A DNA stretch of 64,000 bases from Callorhinus ursinus (Eukaryota; Chordata; Mammalia; Carnivora; Otariidae). Positions within the stretch are counted from its first letter, which is position 1, and each line of letters begins with the position of its first letter. Positions 1 to 11,221 of the stretch are shown in pieces. The stretch lies in the NCBI RefSeq assembly GCF_003265705.1, contig NW_020313168.1, forward strand, positions 3,994,511 through 4,058,510, in the 5' to 3' direction. The translations under genes and the position numbers were made by a program. The notes under the pieces were generated by a model, which made no database searches, was not told the DNA's origin, and saw only the letters and a program-made list of their open reading frames with translations.

Positions 1-66
1 AGAATCTCACGGGCTACCGTAATGGGACTTCCTTACACATGCCCCCCCAGAATCTCACAGGCTACC
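1..66. repeat. 48-bp-spaced direct repeat at window edge
   Basis: An 18-bp motif (AGAATCTCAC, then A or G, then GGCTACC) occurs at 1-18 and again at 49-66. A C-rich spacer lies between the copies. The array may continue to the left of the window. No family was recognised. Confidence 0.5.
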
Positions 67-1639
67 ACAACAAGCCTAAAGCACACGGACAGCTATAGGC
101 ATGCAACGGTATATTTTAAAAGTACTCCTTTATAGATAAATGCCAACCTAGAGGGACATGTTAACATGTCTTATTTCTGAAATTCGCATGCACCTTATAA
201 TTACTGTATAAATTTAACACAGTTTCCTCATTGGCCCTCCAACTGCATCAGTAGGTAAGACATCAGAACAATGTTCTTTAACTGGTGGCATCTTAGAAGT
301 TAAGAAATAGAAGTTTTTGTATGATAAAACATAGAATTTCTCTTCTGTACAAATACCACCCAATGACAGAAAAATATTCAAAAATCAAGCATTAATTCTA
401 GCTATTTCAGAATATATACTCAAAGATTCAGAGTTTCTTAAACTTTAAAATTTACACTCACTTAAACAATTATAAAAGAGAACTATTTTCCTGGGCTAAA
501 ATAATCTGTGATTCCAAGGAAGATTTTCATTATTACAATCTCTTCTGCAACCTACACAGCAGCCAACACTATAGTGAGAAGCTCCTTAGAACAACAAGAG
601 GCGAGGGGAAGACGGCTATGTGCGGGAGGGTCCATCTGCCGTGTTTATTGGCAGTCCCCATGGGGTACCAAGCAGTGGCCTTCTGTGTGTTCTGTTGACG
701 GCTTCTGGCTGATCTGTCACCATGGCAACTTAGGGAGCTCAACTCAAAATGAGCACAAACTCATTAACTACTAACTACATTATCTTAGTGCCTGTTGCTA
801 ATGAGAGAATGCTGTTCAGAGATATTTTCTATTCTAATGTACTACAGTTACCTCTCTAAAAAGCATGAAATTAAATTAAATGCTACTCTTAGTACATCAG
901 ACTGTATAATATGAATGTTAAAGTAAATTTACTTTAATAATGACTACTAACAGTAAGAATCATTTTATTAGAAGATTACTTTGTTTTGGGCCTTGGATTC
1001 TTCTACTTTAAAAAAATATACTATTTATCATATAGGCAAATATTTCTAAGTTCTTTTAAGCAACAGCCGGAAGATTTAGAAGATCAAAATAGATACTTTT
1101 GATAACAGCATATGTTAAAGCCAAGTAACAAATACAGCACTAATACCTATTGGCTTTTCTATCATCTTTTCAATACGTAACATTAACTGGAAATACTCCC
1201 CGAACGAGGCACACTGGACAGACATGGAGGGTGAACAGAGTCCACTGCGAGCACAGCTTCTCAGCTTTCCCCTCTCCAGCCTAACCTCGTCTCTTTCTAT
1301 GCTCAATCATCCATAACTGAACAAGCTCTTGAAAAACAGCAAATCCTAAATCTCATGAAACACAGAGGGTTTAAGTGGAATCATGTCTGAAATGTGTTCT
1401 CTCAGGGCATGCATACTGCCCTGTGTGGTAGGACTGTGTGTGTGTTTTCTTTAATAAATGTAAAAATCGTGGACCAGCAATAATCCTGGGATGTTTGTCC
1501 TCCAAAAGTGCAGAATCCTAGAGCCTGCCAGAAGAGGGAGCCTGAGTCAGACTATGCCAACATTTAGTCCAAGAGGGATGGGGGGGAAGGGGAGGGAAAT
1601 CGGCCATGTTGCAATCTGATTTTGAAAAGGAATATTCCA
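67..1639. other. AT-rich intron, nothing recognised
   Basis: This is intronic sequence of TNRC6C (intron after the 22-nt exon). No SINE or clear exon was found. A more GC-rich patch at about 595-745 and another at 1,195-1,300 have no splice-site-bounded reading frame that I recognise. Confidence 0.4.
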
Positions 1640-1827
1640 GGGGTGCCTGGGTGGCTCAGATGGTTAAGTGTCTGCCTTCAGCTCAGGTCATGATCCCAGG
1701 GTCCTGGGATCAAGCCCTGTGTTGGGCTCCCTGCTCAGCGGGGAGCCTGTTTCTCCCTCTCCCTCTGCTGCCCGCCCTGCTTGTGTGCTCTTGCTCTGTC
1801 AAATACATACAATCTTAGAAAAAAAAA
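1640..1827 (+). mobile_element. Carnivore SINE (tRNA-Lys type)
   Basis: The element has a complete head, a CT-rich tail and poly(A). It is bounded by the duplication AAGGAATATTCCA at 1,627-1,639 and 1,828-1,840. Confidence 0.9.
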
Positions 1828-1869
1828 AAGGAATATTCCACCTCTACATGCCCTGTGCACACTAGGTCC

Positions 1870-2380
1870 CCACCTACCTTAGCCTCACCGACACCACTCT
1901 CCCCCTTGCTGACAACTCACCTTCTACGCCAACTTTTTGTTTGTTTAGTTCCTGGAGAATGCCACACAGGCCAGCCAGCCTTTGCAAATGCTCTTCCCTG
2001 TGAATGTGGAAGACCGTGAGTCCTCTCTCTACTTTCCCTGGCCTAACCCTAACTGGCCTAGCTGCCTTCTCTCCATCCTTCGGACCCTGATTCAGCATCA
2101 CTTGGGATGCCTTCGCTCACTGCAGCCTGGTTCCAGTTCTTCTGTTCTATGCACTCATGAGACCGTGTTCCTTTCCTTCACAGCAGCCATCCCAGTCAGT
2201 TCTGACACACACAGCATCGTGATTGATGTTTCTGCCCATTCTCCATAAGACTCGAAGCTGCAAGAGGGTTCGAAGCATATCTTTTTTTTTTTTTTTAATC
2301 TTTTTCTCCCCATACCAAACAGTGCCAGGCAAACAGGTGTTGATAAGTATCTGCTGGATCAAATGAGTAACCCAGTTGGT
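1870..2380 (+). mobile_element. L2 LINE 3' region
   Basis: The sequence follows the L2 3' end in order: the TTTGCAAATGCTCTTCCCTG segment, then a segment resembling TTCAGCATCACTT..GGGATGCCTTC, then the GTGCCAGGCA..GTGTTGATAAGTATCTGCTGGATCAAATGA terminus. The poly(T) run at 2,281-2,294 interrupts it. Confidence 0.65.
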
Positions 2381-2489
2381 CTCCAAGTTCTGCCGGCTCT
2401 ACCACACGACCCTTCCTGTCCACCCTCACCACGGAGCTGTCATCTGGAGTGTGAAGTGTGGAGCAGTCTAACTGTACCAGCTGCATCCA

Positions 2490-2690
2490 GCTCCCTCTCC
2501 AACTGTCTGATTCATCTTCAATCTGGCATGTTCCATGATCTTTCTAAAATATAAATCTCATGAAGACACTCCCACTTAAAATCTCCAGTGGCTCCCTCTG
2601 GTCTGAAAGGTCAAATCTAAAGTCCTAAGATGGACTCTATGAGCTGGTCTCCCTGCCCTCCACCCTCTCCAGTTTCAACTCCTTTTTTTT
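2490..2690 (+). mobile_element. L2 LINE fragment
   Basis: It contains the L2 segment around GATCTTTCTAAAATATAAATC, CCAGTGGCTCCCTCTGG, then 'AAAGTC..' and 'GAGCTGGTCTCCCTGCCC'. It lies just downstream of another L2 3' end, so it is a second, separate copy. Confidence 0.6.
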
Positions 2691-3004
2691 GGTAGGATAG
2701 GCTGTTAAGAGTGCTCAATTCTACTGGCCTCGTGGGTGGGTTCAGAACGGATGGGATAAGGTACCCCCCCCATCTCATTTTCATGGCTAACTTGGGGACA
2801 ACTGGGAAAGTGGCCAACTCTAGCGTGCATTCATCTCATTTTAAAGCAGTTTTTGCCATTCTCCCAGTTTTCTCATTTATTTTTAAAAACAGGCCATCTT
2901 TTCTTACAGGGGCATAAACAGTGAATAGAAACATGACCAAGTGAATGTACTTAAATCCTTTCAGGTAGAAGATGTGGGATAAATATACCACAACCCTCAG
3001 AACA

Positions 3005-3115
3005 TTTCAGTGCATTCATTTGCTTATATATGTAACTCTTCCTCCTAATACATCTCTTTGAGAACAGGGAACTTACCTCTGCTGTCTGATAGATATTTGT
3101 TAATTGTTTAATTAA
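3005..3115 (+). mobile_element. L2-like 3' terminus fragment
   Basis: A TTTGAGAACAGGGAACT segment followed by ATAGATATTTGTTAATTG resembles the last 90 bases of L2. The match is short and degraded. Confidence 0.4.
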
Positions 3116-3389
3116 TGAACTAACTTGACAACTCTAGATAGCAAAATGTGACTAACAGCTCATTTATTAACACAATCTTTAGGTGTGTTAAAAGCAAGAC
3201 AAAATGTGATCGCAGTTAAAAGTGCGCATCTTCTGAAATTACTGTATTACAAATAGCTGTGCACATGGGGAAATGATGGATTACAAAGGAAGCTAAGCTG
3301 CAGTGATGAGTCTTTCTGCCTGACTCTAGAGGTCAATGTAATATTAGAAACCAATCTGGAATAAGAAAGCAAGTAACTCAACTTTTTAA

Positions 3390-4170
3390 AAAGTAGCAAA
3401 ATATTTGAATATTCACCAAGGATACACAGCAAAAAAGCACATGAGGATAACATTCCACACCATCAGCCATTACAGAAACTCAAATCAAAAGCACAATGAG
3501 AGATCGCCACACACCTCTACAAGGATCAAGACTGATTTTCTAAGTACTGGTAAGGATGTAGCACTGGGAAGCACTCTGAAAAGGTTTTGCGGTTTCTTGA
3601 AGGTTAAACATACATCTACCCTAAGATCCAGCCATTCTATTCCTACATATTTACCACAGAAAAAGCAAAGCACATATCCTTATGGAGACTTGTATACCAA
3701 AGTTCCTAGAAGCTTTATTCACGAGAGCTAAAAATGAGAAACAACTCAAATGTCCATGACCAGGTAAAAGGACAAATTGTGATATATCCAAACCACAGAA
3801 CCCCACTCAGCAATAAAAAGAAGTGAACTGCTGATATACACAACAGGGACAAACCTCAAAAGCATTACTCTGAGTGAAAGAAGCCAAGAGTGCATCCTGT
3901 GTGGTTCCGTTGCTCTAACTGGAGTCTAGAAAAGAAAACCTGTAGTGATGGGAAGCAGTGTTTGCCTATGGACCGATGAAGGTGGGGAGGGCCTGAGAAC
4001 TGGGTTGGCAGGGGTGCAGGGAGACTTCCAGGACTGATGGATTATTGTCTTGACTGTGGGGATGGTTTCACAGGTACGCACATACCAAGACTTACTAAAC
4101 TGTCCTCTTTAAATACATGTAGTTTACTGTGTGCCAATTTAACTCAATAAAGTGGTTAAAAAAAAAGCAA
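3390..4170 (+). mobile_element. L1M 3' end, sense
   Basis: Ancient L1 ORF2 3' part and 3' UTR. It includes the typical run ACTCAAATCAAAAGCACAATG, GATCCAGCCATTCTATTCCTA, AAACAACTCAAATGTCCATG and the terminal AACTCAATAAAGTGGTT before poly(A). Reading frames are broken. Confidence 0.75.
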
Positions 4171-4364
4171 AGCAAAGAAAGTAATCTGTTAAGTGATTTC
4201 TCAGAGAGCAGACTATCAGCTTCCTTTAGAGCTATAAATTATAACTTTCTCTAAACTTGGAACTGCCTTTACATTTAACATTGCACTTTAGTTAACCTAT
4301 TTAGAGACATAGACTTCCGCTTTATCTGAGACTTAGCAGAAGGGCCCTCAAGAAGATGCTGTTA

Positions 4365-4985
4365 CAATTGCACTACTGGGTATTTACCCGAAAGGTACAA
4401 ATGTAGTAATCTGAAGGGGCACCTGCACCCCAATATTTATAGCAGCAATATCCACAATAGCCAAACTATGGAAAGAGCCCAGATGGCCATCGACAGATGA
4501 ATGGATAAAGAAGATGGGGTGTATATATATATATATACCCACACACACACACACACACACAATAGAGTATTACGCAGCCATCAAAAAAAAGAAATCTTAC
4601 CATTTGCAACGATGTGGATAGAACTAGAGGGTATTATGCTAATCGAAATAAGTCAATCAGAGGACAATTATCGTATTATCTCACTGATATGTGAAATCTG
4701 AGAAACAAGGCAGAGGATCATAGGGGAAGAGAGGAAAAATTGAAACAAGAAGAAACCAGAAAGGGAGACAAACCATAAGAGACTCTTTATCTCAGGAAAC
4801 AAAGTAAGGGTTGCTGGAGTAGAGGCGGGTGGGAGGGATGGAGTGGCTGGGTGATGGACATTAGGGAGGGTATGTGTTGCGGTGAGCACTGTGAACTGTG
4901 TAAGACTGATGTATCACAGACCTGTATCCCTGAAACAAATAATACATTATATGTTAATAACAAAAAAATAAAACAAAATAAAAAG
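4365..4985 (+). mobile_element. Carnivore L1 3' end, 5'-truncated
   Basis: It begins at CAATTGCACTACTGGGTATTT and runs through ATCCACAATAGCCAAACTATGG and TGGATAGAACTAGAGG to CCTGAAACAAATAATACATT with an A-rich tail. The upstream target copy AGAAGATGCTGTTA is at 4,351-4,364. Its downstream partner is not directly after the tail but about 340 bp further on (from 5,330), so extra sequence appears to have moved with the element. Confidence 0.8.
4520..4561. repeat. (TA)n(CA)n microsatellite in L1 3' UTR
   Basis: A TA run passes into a CA run at the position where carnivore L1 3' ends commonly carry a TG/CA or TA repeat. Confidence 0.85.
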
Positions 4986-5326
4986 AGATCCCTTAAGCTT
5001 GACACCCACCTTGGGTTATTGAGTTATCTGAAGTTGGACACAAAACAATGTACTCTACTCCACTTATTTATGCCATCTTTTATATTTATACCTGAATTGT
5101 GCAGATAATAACCTGTATGTTTCTGACTATAAATTACTCCTCAATAAAAAAAAGAAAAATGAATTTTAAAAATCCAACTTCAGGGGCACCTGGCTGGCTC
5201 AGTTGTTGGGAGTATGTGGATCTTGATCTCGGGGTAAGCTCAAGCCCCACATTGGATGTACAGAGTACTTAAAAAAACAAAAAAACAAGAACTTTTCTCC
5301 CTCCAACAAAATCCCTAAAAAAAAAT
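4986..5326 (+). other. Candidate L1 3'-transduced segment
   Basis: Non-L1 sequence lies between the L1 A-rich tail and the distal target copy. It contains AATAAA at about 5,143 and ends in a second A-rich run (5,317-5,330). A short SINE (5,183-5,287) sits inside it. The simplest reading is read-through transcription past the L1 poly(A) site at the source locus, then co-insertion. Confidence 0.5.
5183..5287 (+). mobile_element. Short carnivore SINE (b/c type)
   Basis: It has the GGGGCACCTGGCTGGCTCAG head, a TTGATCTCGGGGT middle and the short ending GGATGTACAGAGTACTTAAA. It lacks the long CT-rich tail of the younger SINEs. Confidence 0.75.
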
Positions 5327-5342
5327 AAAAGAAGATGCTGTT

Positions 5343-5545
5343 GGGGCGCCTGGGTGGCTCAGTCGTTGGGTGCCTGCCTTCGGCTCAGGTCATGATCCCA
5401 GGGTCCTGGGATCGAGTCCCATGCATTGGGCTCCCTGCTTAGCGGGAAGCCTGCTTCTCCCTCTCCCACTCCCCCTGCTTGTGTTTCCTCTCTTGCTGGG
5501 TCTCTCTCTGTCAAATAAATAAGTAAAATCTTAAAAAGAAAAAAA
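5343..5545 (+). mobile_element. Carnivore SINE in the L1's 3' target copy
   Basis: Full-length element whose own duplication AAGATGCTGTT (ending at 5,342 and again at 5,555) reuses the L1 target duplication. It therefore inserted after the L1. Confidence 0.85.
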
Positions 5546-5555
5546 AAGATGCTGT

Positions 5556-8214
5556 TAAAGGGCTTGTAACAGGAGCACTGTGCCGCCTCCCTGCCCCCAG
5601 TGGATTTATACTTCCTTCCTTCTAAAATTCGATGAAGAATTTATATGTATGTACCTGCTTAGCTGTTTTCTTTTTCCAATAATTTTTATCCTTTTAAGTT
5701 GCCTATGTGTTAGGGGGAAAATACCACATCTTAATATACTTTCTTTTGTTCCCACAGAAAAAATATTAATGTATTATAACTTCTTTCCGTCAGCGATTTA
5801 ACAGTAAAATTAAATAATTACTTTAAACATAGGGCAACATGGCTACAGAAAGACATCTAATACTTAAAATCCTATAAGATACCATCCCATAAAGAATTCA
5901 CATAATGGATCTCTTAGGAATTTCTTTCAGCCTTATTTGAAAAGGTCCTAAGTTACTTCCTAAAATGGATGATTACACTGATAACGGATATACCATGCTC
6001 ATGTGTCCTTCACGCGGCAGCAGACAAAACGTGTATGTGAGACAGCTGCAGGACAAGGGTCCCAGCTGTGCTGCTAGCTGGAGCCGTCAAAAATGTGCAA
6101 ACGGTTCGACCTCTCTGAGTCTCATTTCCAAACCGATGGAGCAACTGGGGAACCTCTAAGAATACTTCAAACGCTAAGATTTTATTAATTTTTCAGACAG
6201 GCAAACAAAATGCCATATATTATAAAATATACTGTGTAAAGCACATTAACTAGACTTCTAGCTATTGCTTCTAAGGGTTAACTCATACTCAAAATAATAC
6301 TTGTTTTGTTTATGTGGATGTGAACATGGATACATGTAAACTCAAGGAATCTGGCCAACTTTATTACACAGTGTAATTCAGGAGATGTGATGCCTTATAA
6401 AAATTAACTGCTGAATATTGTGTTGAGCAAACAGCTCACGACTGAGCAAATAGCACTCAGCCAACTCTGCTAAAAAAAAAAAAAAAGTGCCACCTAACTG
6501 GCGAAGTACAGAGAAGTGGGTTCTCACTTGTATTTGTTCGTATCTAGATCTATGAAATTGGGAAGGCACCCTTTAAACTTCAATGCTCACCTTCATTCAT
6601 ACTGAGAAAACCATGTATAGAATGAGCCTTAACAGGAATACAGCACAGTGCAAATAATCTGTGACCCCAAAACCTTTATCACTCAATGTAAGGCTAGTGA
6701 CAGAATATGGTTTCAACTGATTTACATTAACAAAAGCACATAAAGATTTTCTTAAAATTAGCATTACAAATTGAATGCATGGCAAAGTTGAATACCCAAC
6801 TGCAAAACTTAAATTATAGTCCTTTCAAGCAAGATTAGGAGACTAATCATAATGCATGAATTTATAAAAGTATATGACTCAAAATCATCAAGCCTTAATC
6901 ATATAGAGTTTGAGACATATTGGGTCATCAAGATACTCACTTTCATACATGATATAATTAACTTTGAGCTTTTTGTATGAAAACTTACCTTTCTATTTCG
7001 TGAACTTTAAAAATCTGACCAAAACCAATGAATTAAATTACTTCACGTTTATGGGTATTATAATTAATCCTTAAAAAAAATTAAATCCATAAAAAACCCA
7101 GAAAATACGGAAAATTTAGGCTCATAGTCATTATATCACATATAAAGCTACTATTATCTGTGCCCAAATTAAGGGCAGTGCCCAAAATAAAGGAAAGAGA
7201 TTACTGATTACCGAAGCAAAACCCATTATACAGCGTCCAACACTCAGATACCAGGTCCTCCACAGCAGAAATATAATATATAGGTGAGATTACGTCTGAT
7301 TGCCTTCCCGCGACTGTGAGAGCATCTCGAGTCTCACTAAAGGCGTAACAAGTAATTGTGCTCAGCTACCTCTTTCTTGAGTCACTGATAATGCAAAGAC
7401 AATGTTTAGCAGAAATTACAAGAAACTATTTTTTTTGTGTGGAAACGCTCATACAAAGGTTTTCAAATTGCTCAATGCAGCTCTTTGAGGGGCAGGGGAT
7501 GGGGGAGTGTTAATTAAGGGAAGCAGCAGGTCCAGCCTATGTTGTCCAACACACATGTCCAGTCAGAAATTTCAGAACCACCTTCCTTCAGGCAGTTAAT
7601 TCTGATTCGACCCAGTAATAATGGAGCATCTGAGAAAAATTTAAACCTTGATACTGCTAATATTCATTAATGAATTATCTAGCAGCACTGTTAGATTATT
7701 TATAATTTAAAAAGATTTTTTTTCTGTTTAGGACCATTAATAATCATTATTATTATGTGTGCTAAGGCTAGTTATAGTTAGTACAGTTGATGACAAATTG
7801 GACCCAAAGGAGCAGTAATTTAGAGAAGATAAAAGGAGAAGAGAAAACACCAGTAGACTTTGGAGTAAGCAAGGAAATGCTCATCAGAACAGTAATGGGA
7901 CATATGGTAAATTTTCTATTTTGTTATGGTTCTCTTTTATTGATGGTCATGCAGTGGGTGTTTCTTGGAAATTGCCAATTTTTATTAAAATATTTCTGGA
8001 AGAAAATTAAAAAAAAAAAGAACAGTAATGGGAAATAATAATTCTGTGTAGTGTGTATGTGTAATTTACATATCATTATACGACCATAAGCAAAGAGAAA
8101 ACATTGACAATGACAACAGAATACGGCTGGTATTGAATCAGGTTATAAAAACTTCTCAGAATGTTGAAAAAAAAAAAGGAAATAAATGACTCAGAACAAC
8201 AATCCTGTAGTTTT
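5556..8214. other. SINE-free AT-rich intron
   Basis: About 2.6 kb without recognisable elements, exons or RNA genes. Poly(A) runs occur at 6,471-6,485 and near 8,010 but have no element attached that I can name. Confidence 0.4.
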
Positions 8215-8230
8215 AAATGCAAGTGGAAGA

Positions 8231-8426
8231 GGGACGCCTGGGTGGCTCAGTTGGTTGGGCGACTGCCTTCGGCTCAGGTCATGATCCTGGAGTCCCGGGA
8301 TCGAGTCCCGCGTCGGGCTCCCTGCTCAGCGGGGAGTCTGCTTCTCCTCGGACCCTCCCCCCTCTCAGGCTCACTCTCTCTCTCTCTCAAATAAATAAAT
8401 AAAATCTTTAAAAAAAAAAATAAATA
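8231..8426 (+). mobile_element. Carnivore SINE, first of a tandem pair
   Basis: The 5' duplication AAATGCAAGTGGAAGA is at 8,215-8,230. Its partner is beyond the second SINE (8,653-8,668), so the second element landed in this one's A-tail. Confidence 0.85.
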
Positions 8427-8652
8427 GGGGCGCCTGGGTGGCTCAGTTGGTTAAGCGACTGCCTTCGGCTCAGGTCATGATCCTGGAGTCCCTGGATCGA
8501 GTCCCGCATCGGGCTCCCTGCTCAGCGGGGAGTCTGCTTCTCCCTCTGACCCTCCCCCCATCTCATGTGCTTTCTCTCTCATTCTCTCTGTCTCTCAAAT
8601 GAATAAATAAAATCTTTAAAAAAAAATTTTTTTAAATAAATAAATAAATAAT
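8427..8652 (+). mobile_element. Carnivore SINE, second of a tandem pair
   Basis: It starts directly in the TAAATA tail of the preceding SINE and ends in mixed A, T and TAAA runs before the shared outer duplication at 8,653. Confidence 0.85.
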
Positions 8653-8668
8653 AAATGCAAGTGGAAGA

Positions 8669-9159
8669 AACCATTCTTCCTTACTCAAGATCATAACTGC
8701 TAATACAACTATGTACCACAACCCTCTGGACCTTCTGAAAAAGTGTGCTATACATTCATACTGCTTCTGAGAGTGAGAGACAAATGTCCTTTCTGGGAAC
8801 TGAGCTGCCTTTTAATATTTACTTTACACGAAATCCCATCTTACTGTGACCCTGGTGCCGGCACCTGGAGGCCCACTGTGTGGGGGTCAGAAGGCCCGGT
8901 TCAAGCCACTTAACTCGAGCGTCAGCTTCGGTTTCTTCACGGTCACCTAACACCTGCCCTGCTCAGTTATGAAGTTCGAATGATGTCCTATACATAAACT
9001 TAACTTTGGAAACTCTAAGGATGCCAAACCAAAGTAGAGCATTAGCAGTGGTACCACCCAAAACAGCATGCTGGCAAGTCTTTATTATAGCACTTGTGCC
9101 TGCACGTACAATGTGTACATGCGTCCAACAGAATCTGGAAAATCCTAACAATTAATTCT
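8669..9159. other. Intron, no clear element
   Basis: No exon or young repeat is visible. A weak MIR-like stretch (about 8,870-8,950) contains a possible GTTCAAGCCACTTAACTCGAGC remnant. Confidence 0.3.
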
Positions 9160-9370
9160 AGCTCACTTTTACTGAGCACTAACTATATGTTGGCACCAAG
9201 CCCTTTTCATACATGATCTTATTTAATCTTCACAGGAGCTTTATTGAGGGGGGAGCCACCCACTCACCAGCTTTCTCCTTTTCAGTAGGAGATACTTGCG
9301 GCTTGGAAAAATCAAGTAACTGGCCCCAGATTTAACAGAGCTGGCGGACGTGGCTCCTGAGCACACGCCC
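9160..9370 (-). mobile_element. MIR element
   Basis: On the plus strand it reads TTTTACTGAGCACTAACTATATG, CATGATCTTATTTAATC, then CAAGTAACTGGCCCCAGATT. This is the reverse complement of MIR. Confidence 0.65.
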
Positions 9371-9975
9371 CTTCTCCCTGCACAGCCCCTGCCCAGGGCA
9401 AGCACAGAGTGAAGAAGCTCCCAATGCTGCTTCCATTGTGCCCCTTCTCCGGCAAACCCCAGGTACGCCTCTGTTACTGGGGGAACTACTTTTGTTTCCA
9501 ACACCCACTAAGACACTAACAAGTAAATTTTTGACTTAGAAAATAAAAAAAAAAACTTCTACATATCAATAAGCAAAGAGGGAATACAGAAAGAATATAC
9601 CTCTTTTTGTTATACAGTCGGCAAAGAGAATTGGAAGCTTCAAAAAAATTCAGTATCTTTTGGCTGTTCTTATTCAAATTGGATCACCTTTATCAGTTTA
9701 GTCCTTGTTTGGTGGAAAGCAAAGCAAAGGAAAAGTAAAAAGCATTGTTCAGAAAGCAAACATAACATTCTTTAGGCATTTTAGATTAAACCAATGCCAA
9801 TGAAATGTAGTGATAAATGAAGAAATGCACAGTGAATGATAAAAAGAAGATTCAAAAGGTTCAAAGCCAGGGTTAGATTCTTTGTTTTTAACTATCAATA
9901 AAATAAAAGTCATCTTCATCACAAAAAGTGTGGTGCTGCCATACAATGTACCACCCCCAAATAAAATAAACTTAC

Positions 9976-9997
9976 CTTTGGTTTTTTGATCAGCAGC
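9976..9997 (-). CDS. TNRC6C: TNRC6C coding microexon (22 nt)
   Basis: Read on the minus strand, a T-run and GCAG acceptor (AG at 9,999-9,998) precede 22 nt encoding A-A-D-Q-K-T-K plus the first base of the next codon. The donor AAAG|GTAAG follows (GT at 9,975-9,974). Joined to the 100-nt exon upstream it reads GAQKK-AADQKTK-(V). This matches the N-terminal region of TNRC6C; the paralogues TNRC6A and TNRC6B have similar but different residues here (from memory). The phase fits both neighbours exactly. The next coding exon is not in the window. The region is basic, lies before the Argonaute-binding GW repeats, and has no assigned catalytic role. Confidence 0.9.
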
Positions 9998-10775
9998 CTG
10001 CAAAAAAAAAAATCAGAAACTCTTTAGGAATAATAATGTGTAGAATGTGCACATCTATGAAAGTTTATAAGCAGACTTTAATACTGGAAATTTTATTAAA
10101 AACAAGTTTTTGCCCAATTTATTAAAATTTATTACAGGGAAAATGTATAACTGTCTACATGTTATTATATGCTGATATTGATCTAAAGGCAAAAAAAAAA
10201 ACCTATCTGGAAGCTCAACAGAGCTCTGTATTTTAATATAAACTAAAAGGTACACAGTTTAAATTACAAGGTATGTTAAACTAGGCAAGACCAACAAAAA
10301 ATGTCCTAACTTGGTATATTAAATGCGGTAAGATTTAAGTGAGACGGTAAGATTTACAGAAGGACTTTTAATTTTTAATAATAATAGGATTTATAAAAGA
10401 ACATTTGCCAAACCTGCAAAAATTATTTCTAGCTCTCCTAATAAAATCAGTTACATGGCCCTTTTCCTCATTTCTCAGACATGGTTGCTCTGGACAGTTC
10501 GCGGTAAGTGGAATAGCATGGACATTCTTTAACCCCAACAACGAAAATCAGGCTTCTTTAAAACACAGCTCTACTATTTCTAGTTCCTTAAGAAAGACAT
10601 TCTGTGGCTGTCACTCTGTATTTATTTCGCTAGCACAACATCTATTTTTTGCTAATTATAGCTTTAGCACATAGATATTTTGAGGTCATAAAATGGAACT
10701 CTAACATAATGGCTGTGACAATGCAAATGAGACACACAAAGATCACAGGCAGTGAAGTAGGAATGCCAGCCAAAC
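9998..10775 (-). other. TNRC6C: TNRC6C intron of 778 nt, no repeats recognised
   Basis: It runs from donor GTTTGG at 10,775 to the acceptor TTTTGCAG at 10,001-9,998. It is AT-rich, with A-runs at 10,191-10,202 and 10,001-10,011 and no SINE. The absence of insertions contrasts with the neighbouring introns. Confidence 0.8.
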
Positions 10776-10875
10776 CTTTTTCTGAGCACCTTCCTTCTTT
10801 TTCTTTTCTTCCTGCTTTTTCTTTTTCTTTTCTTCCATCAAACGTTCCTCTTTTTGTGTTTCTTGTTCTTTCTCC
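10776..10875 (-). CDS. TNRC6C: TNRC6C N-terminal coding exon (likely start codon)
   Basis: GW182-family proteins bind Argonaute through GW repeats and recruit PABP and the CCR4-NOT and PAN deadenylases to miRNA-targeted mRNA in the cytoplasm. This 100-nt exon begins after a TTTGTTTCATAG acceptor (AG at 10,877-10,876) with one base completing a codon, then 33 codons: EKEQETQKEERL followed by MEEKKKKKQEEKKKKEGAQ and KK. It ends at donor AAG|GTTTGG. The ATG at 10,838-10,836 matches the TNRC6C start MEEKKKKK. Its Kozak context is weak at -3 (T) but has +4 G. There is no in-frame stop before it within the exon. The residues before the Met resemble the N terminus of TNRC6B (MREKEQ...). An upstream start on another exon ending ATGAG therefore cannot be excluded. 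The exon is charged, likely disordered or helical, and contains no GW motif. Confidence 0.92.
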
Positions 10876-11221
10876 CTATGAAACAAAGAAAGGTGGCATT
10901 GGCATAAGGTCCATTTAAAATCAAGCAACGAAAAAGCATTAGCTGCAGGAAGTTTTAGGTCAGGTTCAGTTTCGTGCACAGTACTCGAAAGGGCACTCCG
11001 AGAAGGGGCAAGAAACGTGGGGCACTTCTCTAGGGCCACCACTTCTGTGCTCCGGAGTCGCTCGTTCCGCCCACGTGTCGAACACCATGCTTCTAGCAGG
11101 GAGCGAGTTAGGCAAGAAGGGGACAAAAAGGAGTAAGGCACTGTCCCTGCAGTCCAGCCCCAGACCCACATCTCTCCTTGTGGTCTCAGGGGCCACAATG
11201 TCAGCATCCGCCACCACCTAT
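10876..11221 (-). other. TNRC6C: Intron 1 end, next to the coding exon
   Basis: Unique-looking sequence with several CpGs around 10,970-11,110, including CGAGAAGGGG and CCGCCCACGTGTCG. It contains a CACGTG E-box at 11,071-11,076. No reading frame here continues the exon across a plausible splice site. Confidence 0.4.

Noticed and set aside
8161..8402. Many short frames reading ...AWVAQLVGRLPSAQVMI... or ...IPGSWDRVPHRAPCSAGSL... across the window
   Set aside because: They are translations of the carnivore SINE in its various frames and recur at every SINE; not genes.
10743..11207. Single 154-codon minus-strand frame containing the TNRC6C N terminus
   Set aside because: Only the part at 10,776-10,875 is exon. 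The upstream portion is intron before a good acceptor and the last codons read into the next intron.
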